Assembly (NCBI RefSeq): GCF_001667035.1
Contig: NZ_LZIR01000123.1
Location: forward strand, 1-64,000
DNA: 64,000 bases
Source: Mycobacterium sp. 852002-51057_SCH5723018
GTDB lineage: Bacteria > Actinomycetota > Actinomycetes > Mycobacteriales > Mycobacteriaceae
Reading direction: 5' to 3'
The notes below the pieces were generated by a model that had not been told where the DNA came from, searched no databases, and saw only the letters and a list, made by a program, of their open reading frames with translations. Position numbers and translations under genes: made by a program. Positions 50,850-59,902 of the stretch are shown here, piece by piece; within the stretch, counting starts at the first letter, position 1; the number at the start of each line of letters is the position of its first letter.

Positions 50850-51685
50850 AGGGATCGCCTGCGCAGCCAGCCACCGATGCCGTCCACGATGGTGACCGTG
50901 GCCAAGATGACGACCATGATCGCCGCCACCTGCCGGTAGTCCAAAACCCGTAGCGCGGCGATCAGTTCAAAGCCGATCCCGCCCGCACCAACCAGCCCCA
51001 GGACCGTCGATGCCCGAAAGTTGTACTCCCAGCGGTAAATCGACACGTCAGCCAATTGTGATACCACTTGGGGGAGCACGCCGTACACGATGACCTGTGC
51101 CGGCCGTGCCCCTGCGGCGCGCGCGGCCTCTATCGGTAGGGGGCTGGCACGTTCGATGGCTTCGGCGAAGAACTTGGCCACCATGCCAACCGAGTGCAGT
51201 CCGAGCGCCAGCACACCCGGCAGCGCCCCGAAACCCACCGCGGCCACGAACACGATGCCCATGATCAGATCGGGTACCGCCCGAAGCCCGTTGAGGATCG
51301 CCCTCGCCGCGTAGTACAGCAGGGGATGCGGAGTGGTGTTGCGCGCCGCGGCGAGTCCGATGGGAATAGAGAGGGTTACGGCCAGGGCCGTGCCGGCGAC
51401 GCTCATCGCCAGGGTGTCGACCATCGGCATCACCCAGGACCCGGCGCGGCTGAAGTCCGGCGGCCACATCTCGCCGAGCAGGGAGAACAGGGCGGGGATC
51501 CCCTCGCTCAGCCGACGGGCGTCCAACAGCCCGACGTAGGCGCAGCAACCGAGGACCACCGCGGCAATGGCCGCCGCCCACAGGATCATGCGGATGCGCC
51601 GGCGCTCTTCCAGGCGCGCGATCGCCGCATAGCCCGGGTCCACGTCTCCAGGGTTGTGCCGGCTTCGCCGCGTCACCGCCGTCAC
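50846..51685 (-). CDS. ptxC: Phosphite/phosphonate ABC permease (PtxC)
   Basis: 279 residues with about six helices. The ABC permease EAA-type loop is visible in VGMVAKFFAEAIE followed by PIEAARAAGARPAQVIVYGVLPQ, cited here as PIEAARAAGARP and VIVYGVLPQ. It resembles PhnE. Membership of the ptx operon rests on context: overlapping starts with ptxB and ptxD. It would form the membrane channel for phosphite uptake. Confidence 0.85.
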   Translation of the reverse strand: MTAVTRRSRHNPGDVDPGYAAIARLEERRRIRMILWAAAIAAVVLGCCAYVGLLDARRLSEGIPALFSLLGEMWPPDFSRAGSWVMPMVDTLAMSVAGTALAVTLSIPIGLAAARNTTPHPLLYYAARAILNGLRAVPDLIMGIVFVAAVGFGALPGVLALGLHSVGMVAKFFAEAIERASPLPIEAARAAGARPAQVIVYGVLPQVVSQLADVSIYRWEYNFRASTVLGLVGAGGIGFELIAALRVLDYRQVAAIMVVILATVTIVDGIGGWLRRRSL

Positions 51686-52563
51686 TTGCTCAGCTTGGAC
51701 AGGTCCAGCCCCAGCTGGGAACTCAGCGCGCGGACCGCGTCGTAGTCCGCGTCGCTTACCCGGGCGAACCCGGCCGCCTTGAACGGCTTGAGCACCGCCG
51801 GATCGGTAAGCGTGAGAAAGGCATTCACGATGGCGGCCTTGAGCCCCGCATCGAGATCGCTTCGCATGGTCCAGGGGTAATTCGGGTATGGCTTGGACTC
51901 GGCCACACTATGAACTTTTGCCGAGTCGATCTTGCCGTCTTGAACCAGCCTTTCGAAGATCGGCTTACTGATGCCCCCTCCCGCGGCGTTGCCGTTCTGT
52001 ACGGCGAAGGCGACCGCGTCGTGAGCCCCGACGAATTGTTCCTGGTAGTTCTGTCCGGCTCGTAACCCTTGATCTGCCAGCATCGATTTCGGGATCAGGT
52101 GACTCGACGTGCTCGCCGGATCGCCGTAGGCCACTGTTTTCCCGTTCAGGTCGGCAATGGCGTTGATGTTCTGGCCGACATTGCCGATTACCAAGGCCTG
52201 GTAGACCGGCGGCCCGCCGGCCTGCTCGACTAAAGCCGCGAACGGCTCCACGTCGGGATCTTTCGACCTCGCCAGCACGTATGACAATGGCCCGAAGTAG
52301 GCCAGCTCCAGCCGGCCCCGCCGCATCGCCTCGATCATCGACGAGTAATCCGTGGTGACCACCAATTCGATCTGCTTGCCGAGCTTGGACTGCAGGTAGT
52401 TCTTCAGCGGCTGGTTGTTTTGGATCACCGTCGTGGCATTCTCGTCGGGCAGCAACGCGACGCGCAGCAACGACGGGTTCGACGTCGTCTGGCCATGCGA
52501 GCTCCAACAGGCGACGAGAACGAACGCCAGCAAGGTGGTCAACAAGATACGGGCGGCCTTCAT
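51682..52563 (-). CDS. ptxB: Phosphite-binding lipoprotein (PtxB)
   Basis: 293 residues. A short signal sequence ends in the lipobox LVAC, as expected for a binding lipoprotein. The mature part is a PhnD/PtxB-like fold: LLPDENATTVIQNNQPLKNY, ELAYFGPLSYVLA and DPASTSSHLIPKSML, whose Ser/Thr-rich loop is the oxyanion-binding site in this family. It delivers the anion to the permease. It overlaps both neighbours by 4 bp. From sequence alone phosphite, phosphonate or hypophosphite binding cannot be told apart; PtxD in the operon favours phosphite. Confidence 0.87.
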   Translation of the reverse strand: MKAARILLTTLLAFVLVACWSSHGQTTSNPSLLRVALLPDENATTVIQNNQPLKNYLQSKLGKQIELVVTTDYSSMIEAMRRGRLELAYFGPLSYVLARSKDPDVEPFAALVEQAGGPPVYQALVIGNVGQNINAIADLNGKTVAYGDPASTSSHLIPKSMLADQGLRAGQNYQEQFVGAHDAVAFAVQNGNAAGGGISKPIFERLVQDGKIDSAKVHSVAESKPYPNYPWTMRSDLDAGLKAAIVNAFLTLTDPAVLKPFKAAGFARVSDADYDAVRALSSQLGLDLSKLSK

Positions 52564-53408
52564 CGGGATTCCTTCGTCGTCGGGACCGTCGGGCGGGTGT
52601 CACTGTGTCGGCGATAGATTCGGTCGATCTGCGCGGCGTCGATGCGGCTGGGTGGTTCGTCGACCACCAGCCGACCCGCCGACAAACCGACGATGCGATC
52701 GGCGAACCGCCGGGCAAGCTCGACCTGGTGCAGGCTGACGACGGCGGTGATTCCGTCCTCCCGGCAAATCTCGCGCAGCAGACTCAGAACGGTGAGCGCC
52801 GATTCCGGGTCAAGGCTGGCCACAGGTTCGTCGGCGAGGACTATGTCGGGTTCTTGGGTCAGCGCCCGGGCGATCCCGACCCGCTGCTGCTCGCCGCCGC
52901 TCAGCCGATCCGCGCGCACCATGGCCTTGGTCAACAAGCCCACTCGGTCGAGGGCCGCCAACGCGCGATAGGTCTCTTCGCGGTTGTTCCGGAATAGCCC
53001 GTGCAGCAAGCTGGTGGAGGCCACGGAGCCGAGCAGCGCGTTGCGCAACGCGGTGTGGCGACCGATCAATTGATGTTGTTGGAAGATCATCCCGGTACGC
53101 CGCCGGTGGGCCCGAATCCTGGAACTGCTGTCGAGTGGCCCGACCCCGGCCACCTCGATCAGTCCGCTGGTCGGGCAGACGAGATGATTCATGGATCGCA
53201 ACAGGGTCGACTTGCCCGCCCCCGAAGGGCCCAGCAAGACCGTGAAGCTGCCCGCTTCGAACCGGATACTCAGTGGATGCAACGCGGTCGTGGCGTCGTA
53301 GCGGACGCTGACGTCGTATAGCTGGATCACAGTCTTTCCAGAGCCCTCCGATAACGCCGCATAGTGATCCGTGACGCCGAACCCGCCGTCTTGCCTCACG
53401 CTACTCAA
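52560..53408 (-). CDS. ptxA: Phosphite/phosphonate ABC ATPase (PtxA)
   Basis: 282 residues from a TTG at 53408; GTG codons at 53399 and 53375 are equally possible, and the conserved domain starts near VIQLYDVSVRYD. Walker A is GPSGAGKST, the signature LSGGEQQRVGIARAL, and Walker B DIVLADEPVASLD, followed by the switch His in VVSLHQVELA. It resembles PhnC. It is the first gene of the operon and powers uptake. No LysR-type ptxE homologue is in the window, so control is likely by other means, such as the phosphate-starvation response. Confidence 0.88.
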   Translation of the reverse strand: MSSVRQDGGFGVTDHYAALSEGSGKTVIQLYDVSVRYDATTALHPLSIRFEAGSFTVLLGPSGAGKSTLLRSMNHLVCPTSGLIEVAGVGPLDSSSRIRAHRRRTGMIFQQHQLIGRHTALRNALLGSVASTSLLHGLFRNNREETYRALAALDRVGLLTKAMVRADRLSGGEQQRVGIARALTQEPDIVLADEPVASLDPESALTVLSLLREICREDGITAVVSLHQVELARRFADRIVGLSAGRLVVDEPPSRIDAAQIDRIYRRHSDTRPTVPTTKESR

Positions 53409-53447
53409 AGCGTCGGCTCAAAACACGCTGATGCATAAAGGATTTCG

Positions 53448-53464
53448 CTGACCGGATGGGTCAG
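53448..53464. terminator. Small hairpin between the NRAMP-like gene and ptxA
   Basis: CTGACC-GGATG-GGTCAG forms a 6-bp perfect stem. It lies about 115 bp after the NRAMP-like gene's stop and 40 bp before the ptxA start, so it could end the upstream transcript or serve as an operator for the ptx operon. Confidence 0.35.
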
Positions 53465-53577
53465 TGCCGCGTTAGGCAAGTGCCCGCAAATCGTTCATTT
53501 GGTGATCGCCTGGTGGCAGTCTGAAGGAAAGTTTCGGGGCGTAACGGGCACCCGCTCGCGCCGGCTGCAGCGGGGCT

Positions 53578-55245
53578 CTAGTGGCTGAGCTGAATGGCCT
53601 TGACGACCAGGAGCAGCGCGCCGACGACCAGATAGGTGCGCAGGGCGATCATGCCCAGTCGGGTGCCAGGCGACCAGGTGACCGGCTCGAGCAGTGTCAG
53701 TGGGGGCATGCGCCAGTTGCTGCGGTCGACGGGACGCGCCGGCGGTGGTGCGGTCGGTGGCGCGGGTTGGCGGCGGGCCATCCAGCGCAGGGCGGGCATC
53801 GCGGCGGCGGCGAGTATGACGAGGGCCAGGGCCAGGTAGCCGGCGACCGCCACGACGTTGATGCCAGGGAACAGGGTGGTGGCCATCAGGATTCCCGACA
53901 GCAGCAGCAGGGTACCGACGATCAGCCCGGCAACCCAATTGAGCCAGGGACGATTGATCCAGGGCCCCAACACTTCCCGGTCGTTGCACAGCAGCAGCAA
54001 AAACACGCTGGCGCTGGGCAGGAGCAGGCCGGCCAGGGCCTGCACCGCGGTGGTGATCAAGCCGAGCGGGGCGCCGGGGATGAGGACGATGCCGGCGGCC
54101 AGCACCACCATTGCGGTGTAAGACAGGTAGAACTGCTTGGCGTCTTTGAACCCGCGGTGCAGCGAATGCTTGAGCCCGAAGACGTCGCCGAAGGCGTAGC
54201 TGGTGGCCAACGTGACCGCGGCGGCACCGATGATCGAGGCGTCCATCAACACGACGGCAAAAAACGAACCGAGCGTCGCGCTGTGCTGGCCCAACAGGTG
54301 CGCGACGTCGCCGGCGTCGGTGAACTTTCCCACGGTGCCGGTGGAGCGAGCCGCCCACTCGCCGGTCATCACCAGCGCTGCCGCGCCGACGATCACGACG
54401 AAGGCGCCCAGGACGGTGTCGGCGCGCTCGTAGGCCATGAACCGCGGGGTGATGCGTTTGTCGACGACGTTGGACTGCTGGAAAAACAGCTGCCAGGGCG
54501 CGACGGTGGTGCCGACGATGGCGATGATCAGCAACACCGCGTCGGAGCTCACGCCGCCCCAAATGCTTGGCACCACAAACGACTTCGCCGCGTGCGCCCA
54601 CTGCGGGTGTGACATCAGCAGCATCGGGATCTGCAACAGGGTAATGGCGATGAAGATGAACATCGCCCGCTCCCAGCGCCGGAAGCTGCCGCTGGCCATG
54701 ATCGCGACCAGTGCGACCGCCGAGATCGGCACCACCACGTATCGGGAGATGCCGATGTAGTCGGCGGCCAAGGTGATGCCGATGAACTCGGTGACGATGG
54801 TCAGGAAGTTGAGCAGAAAGAGATCGCCGACGGAAAACCAGCCCCAGCCGCGGCCGAAGCGTTCGTTGATCAACCGGGCGTGCCCGACGCCGGTGACAGC
54901 GCCGAGCCGAACCACCATTTCCTGGTTGACGATCAACACCGGGATGAGCAGCAGCAGCACCCACAGCAGGGAGTAGCCGTAGTTCTGGCCGGCCTGGGCG
55001 TAGGTGGCCACCCCACCGGCGTCGTTGTCGCCGACCATCACGATGATGCCCGGACCGACGATGGCCAGCAGGGTCAGCAGCCGGATCTTCCAGGTCCTGG
55101 GGTTGTCGATCTCGCTCAGTTTGATGCGCCCGAACGCACCCTCGATGTCGCCGAGATGCGCGGTGTCGAGCACCGCGCTGCGCGCCACCGGCCCGGCACC
55201 GTCCGCTGGCACCGGGTTGCTGGTCTTGTCGGCGCTCGAGGTCAC
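53578..55245 (-). CDS. Atypical NRAMP-family divalent metal transporter
   Basis: 555 residues with about 11-12 helices. The two metal-site motifs differ from canonical NRAMP: helix 1 reads GDNDAGGVATYAQAGQNYG (from residue 72) instead of the usual DPGN, and helix 6 reads TTVAPWQLFFQQSNVVDK (from 246) with Ala249 and Trp251 where classical members have Met and His of the MPH motif. Loss of that Met is a known trait of NRAMP-related Mg2+ transporters. Its start overlaps the stop of the PRC/MgtE_N/CBS gene by 4 bp, and MgtE_N domains sense Mg2+, which supports Mg2+ or a related ion. The cytoplasmic ends are long and Pro-rich. Confidence 0.8.
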   Translation of the reverse strand: MTSSADKTSNPVPADGAGPVARSAVLDTAHLGDIEGAFGRIKLSEIDNPRTWKIRLLTLLAIVGPGIIVMVGDNDAGGVATYAQAGQNYGYSLLWVLLLLIPVLIVNQEMVVRLGAVTGVGHARLINERFGRGWGWFSVGDLFLLNFLTIVTEFIGITLAADYIGISRYVVVPISAVALVAIMASGSFRRWERAMFIFIAITLLQIPMLLMSHPQWAHAAKSFVVPSIWGGVSSDAVLLIIAIVGTTVAPWQLFFQQSNVVDKRITPRFMAYERADTVLGAFVVIVGAAALVMTGEWAARSTGTVGKFTDAGDVAHLLGQHSATLGSFFAVVLMDASIIGAAAVTLATSYAFGDVFGLKHSLHRGFKDAKQFYLSYTAMVVLAAGIVLIPGAPLGLITTAVQALAGLLLPSASVFLLLLCNDREVLGPWINRPWLNWVAGLIVGTLLLLSGILMATTLFPGINVVAVAGYLALALVILAAAAMPALRWMARRQPAPPTAPPPARPVDRSNWRMPPLTLLEPVTWSPGTRLGMIALRTYLVVGALLLVVKAIQLSH

Positions 55246-56576
55246 GTCGCCTCTCCTCCAGGGACGGACGAGTGGCGGTCGCCCTCGGTCGGCGTGACGT
55301 CACGGACCGGACGCGGGGCGGGTTCGCGGCGGCGCCAGTCCTCGGGAATCGTCGCCTCCAGCACGTCGTCGACGGTGACCACCCCAAGCACCCGGTCCTG
55401 CTCGTCGACCACGGGAATCGAGTAGAGGTTGAAGTCGGCCATCAACAGCGCGATGTCGGTGAGGTCGGCGTCGGCGGTGACGCACACCGGGTCGGAATCC
55501 ATCAGCGCCGCAACACTTTCACTTGGCTCGGTCTGCAACAGGGCGATCACCGACACCACACCGGCGAGGTGTTTTTCCTCGTCGAGAACGTGCACCTTGA
55601 TGAGCGCCTCCGGCTGGACGGAGCGCGCGCCCGCGATCAGCGCTAATGCCGAGCCCGCCGTTGCGGTCGCGGCGCAGGAAACGAAGTCGACGTTCATCAA
55701 CCCGCCGGCGCTTTCGGGGTTGAACCCCATCAGCGTGATCACCTTGGTGCGCTGCGGGGCGGGCATCAGGTCCAGCACGCGACGACGTCGTGATTGACGC
55801 AGGTCTGCGATCGCGTCGGCCGCGTCGTCGGCCCGCATCCGACCCAGCAGCGCGGCGACCTCGTCGTCGGGCATGTCATCGAGTAGGCGGCTGGCCTTCT
55901 CGGGGTCCAACTCCTCGAATACGTCGGCTTCCAATTCCGGGTCGCTGTGGACCCGGTCGAGGATCTCGCCGCCCTCGGCCTTGTCGGCCTCCTCGAGGAG
56001 ATCGGCGATCTCGGCGGCCTTGAACTCGCCGAACCGGTCCGACAGGCGCCGCACGGCGTCGGAGCGGGCGTGGCCGATGAGCGGTTCGAACGACTTCCAA
56101 TCGCGCGCGGCGTGACCGCCGGAATGCTTGATCAGACCGAATAATCGTGGTGGGCGGCGAGTGTCGAGCCGCGCCGCCACCCATCCGCCACCGGTGTCTT
56201 CCAGCTCGACGTCGTAGGCGCGGAGCAATTCAACGGCGGCCACATCGATCAAACGGTGCCCAAGAACGTCGGCGCGCAACAGCACCTCACCGTCACGTCG
56301 CTCGAAACCGCGGAGGTCAACTTTATTCTTGGCCAACACAATCCGCTCCTGGCCGAACTCGTCGATCGATTTAATGCCGACGAATACCTGCCGGCCGCCG
56401 ACACCCGCCACGATCCCGGTCACCGGCGGATAGTCGTCGGCGTCCCGCAACCGCACGATCACGTCCTCGACGCGGCCTACAGCCTCACCGGAGCGGGCCA
56501 GCACCGGCGCGCGGAGTAGCTGGGAGAGATGGATCACCGGCAGTCCCTCGTCGGGCGCCTTGTCTGCTGTGCTCAC
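55242..56576 (-). CDS. PRC-barrel/MgtE_N/CBS metal-sensor protein
   Basis: 444 residues from a GTG start with GAGGAGG upstream; no membrane helix. Domain order: PRC-barrel-like region (about 15-125), MgtE N-terminal helical domain (about 188-285, AAEIADLLEEADKAEGGEIL and DDEVAALLGRMRADDAAD), and a CBS pair (about 292-412, opening with FNPESAGGLMN, then VDEQDRVLGVVTVDDVLEAT). In the Mg2+ channel MgtE the same N and CBS domains gate a membrane pore; here the pore is absent and the gene is coupled to an NRAMP-like transporter, which it probably gates or regulates. Confidence 0.88.
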   Translation of the reverse strand: MSTADKAPDEGLPVIHLSQLLRAPVLARSGEAVGRVEDVIVRLRDADDYPPVTGIVAGVGGRQVFVGIKSIDEFGQERIVLAKNKVDLRGFERRDGEVLLRADVLGHRLIDVAAVELLRAYDVELEDTGGGWVAARLDTRRPPRLFGLIKHSGGHAARDWKSFEPLIGHARSDAVRRLSDRFGEFKAAEIADLLEEADKAEGGEILDRVHSDPELEADVFEELDPEKASRLLDDMPDDEVAALLGRMRADDAADAIADLRQSRRRRVLDLMPAPQRTKVITLMGFNPESAGGLMNVDFVSCAATATAGSALALIAGARSVQPEALIKVHVLDEEKHLAGVVSVIALLQTEPSESVAALMDSDPVCVTADADLTDIALLMADFNLYSIPVVDEQDRVLGVVTVDDVLEATIPEDWRRREPAPRPVRDVTPTEGDRHSSVPGGEAT

Positions 56577-56807
56577 TTGTCCCTCCTCAACTCGGTTTCA
56601 CCGAACACCGCGAACAGGTTGTCCGAGACCGTGTGTCGCGATGCCAGGTGCGAGTACGGCGTCAACCACGTTCGGTGATGGCGCAAGTATGGTGGCTTGA
56701 CCGGCTCGGCCGCCAGAGCTTACGCCGCCAGCGCCGCGAGTGGCTACGGCCACCGGGTAAACGGCGACCGGCCGTTCGGCGACACGCGCCTGCTGAGAGA
56801 CTTCGGT

Positions 56808-57176
56808 GTGTCCGAAATTGGGTTCATCTCGGTGGCGCCGATCATCCCCGTGCGGGACCTCGACGTCGCCCTTGACCGTTACCGCCGGCTCGGGTTCGAC
56901 GCCCGGGGCTACGAAGGTCCGGAGCGCTACGGGTTTGTCGACCGCGGGCCCGTCTCGCTCCACCTCACCGAATGGGCCGAGCACGACCCGCTGCGCACGG
57001 CCGCCAGCGTGTATCTGTACGTCAGCGACGCTGACGCGCTGCATGCCGAATGGGAGGCACTGGAGAACCTCGAGGGCCGGCTGGTCGCGCCGCACGACAC
57101 GCCTTACGGACTAAGGGAATTCGCCTATGTGGACCCCGACGGCACCCTGCACCGCATCGGGTCGCGGACCGGTTGA
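56808..57176 (+). CDS. VOC-family (glyoxalase/bleomycin-resistance-like) protein
   Basis: 122 residues from the GTG at 56808. It has the paired beta-alpha-beta-beta-beta pattern of the VOC fold: SVAPIIPVRDLDVALDRYRR, LGFDARGY, then VYLYVSDADALHAEWEAL and a C-terminal REFAYVDPDGTLHRIG with a typical Glu/His metal-ligand region. It resembles antibiotic-binding bleomycin-resistance proteins, although substrate and resistance function are unknown. It stands alone. Confidence 0.8.
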   Translation: MSEIGFISVAPIIPVRDLDVALDRYRRLGFDARGYEGPERYGFVDRGPVSLHLTEWAEHDPLRTAASVYLYVSDADALHAEWEALENLEGRLVAPHDTPYGLREFAYVDPDGTLHRIGSRTG

Positions 57177-57188
57177 TTTCGCCAGACG

Positions 57189-58592
57189 CTAAGCCCTGCT
57201 TGCGTTTACGGCGCGGAGCTGCGCGAGGTGCGCCATTTGCTCGGGATTGCGTGCACCGCTCATAAGTGCCTTAGCGGTTCGCAGCACAGTAGCAGGGAGG
57301 AACAGCCGCGTCGGTGCTTCGAGCATCCACGCCACGCGAAGGAATTCTTGTGCAACTACAGGATCTGTCTCGGTGGCGGTAAGTAGCCCGGCTAGGTAAG
57401 CGTTGGTTATCCGTGTGCTCATCGATCGACGGCCCGGCACCTGCGGCAGCGCCAAATCCGAACCGACCGTCATCCGCCAGGCCACCTGAATTTTGTCGGC
57501 ACATTGCTGGAAGAACCGCTGCGGCAAATTGAAACCACGCCGGCGCACGCAGTCACGGAGGATCTCGGTTTCGATCGCTGCGATGGTCATGCCCTGCCCG
57601 TAGATCGGATTGAAGCTGCAGACGGCATCACCGATGACCAACAGGCCGTCCGGCGTGGGCGCAACCTTGTCGTAGCGCCGCCACCGGCTCGATGGGATCC
57701 GGTAGTGCGACACTTCTCCGAGTGGCTCAGCCGCACGCGCAGCCGCGACCGCGTGGCGTGGTGCGAACTCGGCAATGAAGTCGAGCAATGCGGCACGGTC
57801 CGCCGGTGGATCCTGGCCCCCGACGGTACCTCCGAGCACCATATAGGTGTCGTTCTCACAGGCGGACATCGCAAAGGTCGTTGGTCGTGATGGAACGGGA
57901 TGAATCATCAGGACGAGTTCGCGCAGCATTCCGCGCGGAATACGCACGGGCAGGGTGGCGTAGGCGATGTGGGCCTTGACCTCGTCCACTGGTGGGGGCC
58001 GGTATCCGAGCTCGCCCAGAAGCGTCGGCATCCGTGACCCCCGGCCGGAGGCATCAACAATGAGATCCGCAGCCACCCACCTCTTGATACCGCCACCGCG
58101 CCGCAGCCGGACCCCGGTCACGCGGCGCCGACCGTCGTCGGCCGTCAGACTGACGACGTTATGCTCCTCGAGAAACTTCACATTGGGCAGGCGGCTGACT
58201 TCGCGGCGCACACTGGACTCGAGCAGCGGCCGGCTGAGGTGGTAGTGGACCAAGGAAGCTGGGTCCGGTATGGCCGACGACCGGATCAACAAGTGTCCGC
58301 CGAATGTCGACCAGAATCTCGATAAGTCGCCGTCACTCCACTTCACCGCGCCGTCGGCGACCAACCGATCGAACAAGCCGGGAAAGAGCTCGTCGATGAT
58401 CTCGACTCCTCTGCCCAGGAGGGCATGCGGATGTTTTCCTTGCGGAACGCCCCGGCGGTTCGCCGGGTTGGGAGGCAGGGCGTCGCGCTCGACCACGGTG
58501 ACCGTGCGGTAGAAGTCTGCGAGAACTCGGGCAGCAAGCAGACCCCCGATGCTGGCACCGAGGACAACGGCCCTCTCACGTTGCGGCGGCAA
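57189..58592 (-). CDS. FAD-dependent oxidoreductase, paralogue 1
   Basis: About 467 residues from a TTG at 58592, with GAGAG upstream. The FAD Rossmann motif is VVLGASIGGLLAARVLADFY; the second FAD-binding block reads LLVIGDAVCSFNPIYGQGMT, as in PHBH-fold monooxygenases, halogenases and geranylgeranyl-reductase-like enzymes. It shares high identity with the protein of 59903-61357, so the two are tandem paralogues around an F420-type enzyme gene. The start is uncertain because the region before the Rossmann motif has no ATG. Substrate unknown; the neighbour suggests a polyketide-derived lipid. Confidence 0.8.
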   Translation of the reverse strand: MPPQRERAVVLGASIGGLLAARVLADFYRTVTVVERDALPPNPANRRGVPQGKHPHALLGRGVEIIDELFPGLFDRLVADGAVKWSDGDLSRFWSTFGGHLLIRSSAIPDPASLVHYHLSRPLLESSVRREVSRLPNVKFLEEHNVVSLTADDGRRRVTGVRLRRGGGIKRWVAADLIVDASGRGSRMPTLLGELGYRPPPVDEVKAHIAYATLPVRIPRGMLRELVLMIHPVPSRPTTFAMSACENDTYMVLGGTVGGQDPPADRAALLDFIAEFAPRHAVAAARAAEPLGEVSHYRIPSSRWRRYDKVAPTPDGLLVIGDAVCSFNPIYGQGMTIAAIETEILRDCVRRRGFNLPQRFFQQCADKIQVAWRMTVGSDLALPQVPGRRSMSTRITNAYLAGLLTATETDPVVAQEFLRVAWMLEAPTRLFLPATVLRTAKALMSGARNPEQMAHLAQLRAVNASRA

Positions 58593-58757
58593 TATCTCTC
58601 TTTCGCTCCTCGTCGGATCTAGGCCGCAGCCAAAGTCCGGCGCACCTGACCGTCTCGGGCATTGAGACCGGTTGCGCGCGCGGCCAATTAACCGGGAAGA
58701 ATGCACTAGCGCTTTGCCGCGCATGAGCCCTTGCGCGTGGCCCGCGCGGATAGAGGT

Positions 58758-59900
58758 TCATAGTTTGCGCAGCCCACGAAGGATCTTCGCGAAAGGAACG
58801 CTCGCGGCCGCGCCTCGGTGCAGGCTGGGCTGGATCGCGCTGATGTTGGCGATCACCGGATATCGCAGGCCGTGGTCACGCCATTCGGCGACTTGCCCGA
58901 TGACGTCTTTGGGTGTCCCGGTGAGGAGCATCTCTCTAAGTAGCGACGGCGGCACCTCAGCCGTCATGGACAGCACGCTCTCTTCATCCAGCGTCTGCGC
59001 GAGAAGGTCCCGTACGCCGGTGAAGTCGTCACCAAGTGGATGGCTCGCCCCGTGACGGGCCCACGACTCGGCGGAAGCGTTGAGCGCGAAGGCTTTCATT
59101 GCGGGCCAGCTCAAGGCTTCGTCTACTTCGTCTCGGCTGAGGCCGGTCATGACCATGAAAAAGCCCGCGGCGGTAATGGACATTGGGTCCCGTCCAGCGT
59201 CCGAAGCTGCAGCCCGGACCTTCTCAAGGCCGGCGGCGTAGTCCTTGGGCCTGCATGTCATGCAAGCGGGAAACCACCCATCTGCGTAGCGCCCGGTTGT
59301 CCGCAGCATGCGTGGCCGGTGGGCGCCGACCCAGATCTCCGGACGCGTGCCCCGGTACGGCGGCAACCCGAACGTGGCGTTGCGCAGCGGGAAGAAGGGT
59401 GAATCACGGTTGATCAGTTCACCGCCAGAGTTCCACAGCGCGCGAATGGTCACTAGCGCTTCTTCGAACCTTGCGACCGGGTTTGACCAGTCCACGCCGT
59501 AGGGTTCGTTGCTTCCGCGTGCTCCGGCACCTATCCCGAGGATCGCTCGTCCCTTGGTAAGCAAATGCAGGGTGGCGGCAGCTTGAGCGGTGACCGCGGG
59601 ATTGCGGCGGCCTGCATCGGTCACTCCAATCCCAAGTCGACGCCGTCCCAACCGGTTTCGGCCGACCAAGTGCCCCAGCACCGTCCAGGGGTCGTAATGC
59701 GCATCGGCGATGGGGACGAGCCGCGCGGTCCCGACATACTTCGACGTCATTACCGAGGGTGGGAAGACCGAATTGATATGGTCGGGGAGCCAGAAGGAAT
59801 CCGTCCGGTTGGCGACCGCGTTGAGATAACCGGCGCTCACCAACGCATTTGGTGAGTAGCGGGTATGCAGCGGCTGTTCGATCAGACCAATTTTGAGCAT
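58758..59900 (-). CDS. LLM-class F420 oxidoreductase, Rv2951c-like ketoreductase
   Basis: 380 residues, nearly the length of M. tuberculosis Rv2951c (about 381), the F420-dependent (phenol)phthiodiolone ketoreductase. Shared blocks include ADAHYDPWTVLGHLV, GIGVTDAGRRNPAVTAQAAA, LHLLTKGRAILGIGAG, NEPYGVDWSNPVARFEEALV and WARHGASHPLGDDFTGV. This suggests it reduces a keto group on a long-chain diol or related lipid. No PDIM/phenolic glycolipid genes are in the window. It starts 2 bp after the paralogue 2 stop, so it is co-transcribed. Confidence 0.85.
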   Translation of the reverse strand: MLKIGLIEQPLHTRYSPNALVSAGYLNAVANRTDSFWLPDHINSVFPPSVMTSKYVGTARLVPIADAHYDPWTVLGHLVGRNRLGRRRLGIGVTDAGRRNPAVTAQAAATLHLLTKGRAILGIGAGARGSNEPYGVDWSNPVARFEEALVTIRALWNSGGELINRDSPFFPLRNATFGLPPYRGTRPEIWVGAHRPRMLRTTGRYADGWFPACMTCRPKDYAAGLEKVRAAASDAGRDPMSITAAGFFMVMTGLSRDEVDEALSWPAMKAFALNASAESWARHGASHPLGDDFTGVRDLLAQTLDEESVLSMTAEVPPSLLREMLLTGTPKDVIGQVAEWRDHGLRYPVIANISAIQPSLHRGAAASVPFAKILRGLRKL

Positions 59901-59902
59901 GG

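Noticed and set aside
53495..55387. A 630-codon minus-strand frame overlapping the NRAMP-like gene
   Set aside because: Almost entirely Arg/Pro/His, no helices; out-of-frame shadow of the membrane protein.
56577..56807. Possible Mg2+ riboswitch (M-box) before the MgtE_N/CBS gene
   Set aside because: I looked for conserved M-box helices and found none; the sequence before the start shows only a strong ribosome site.
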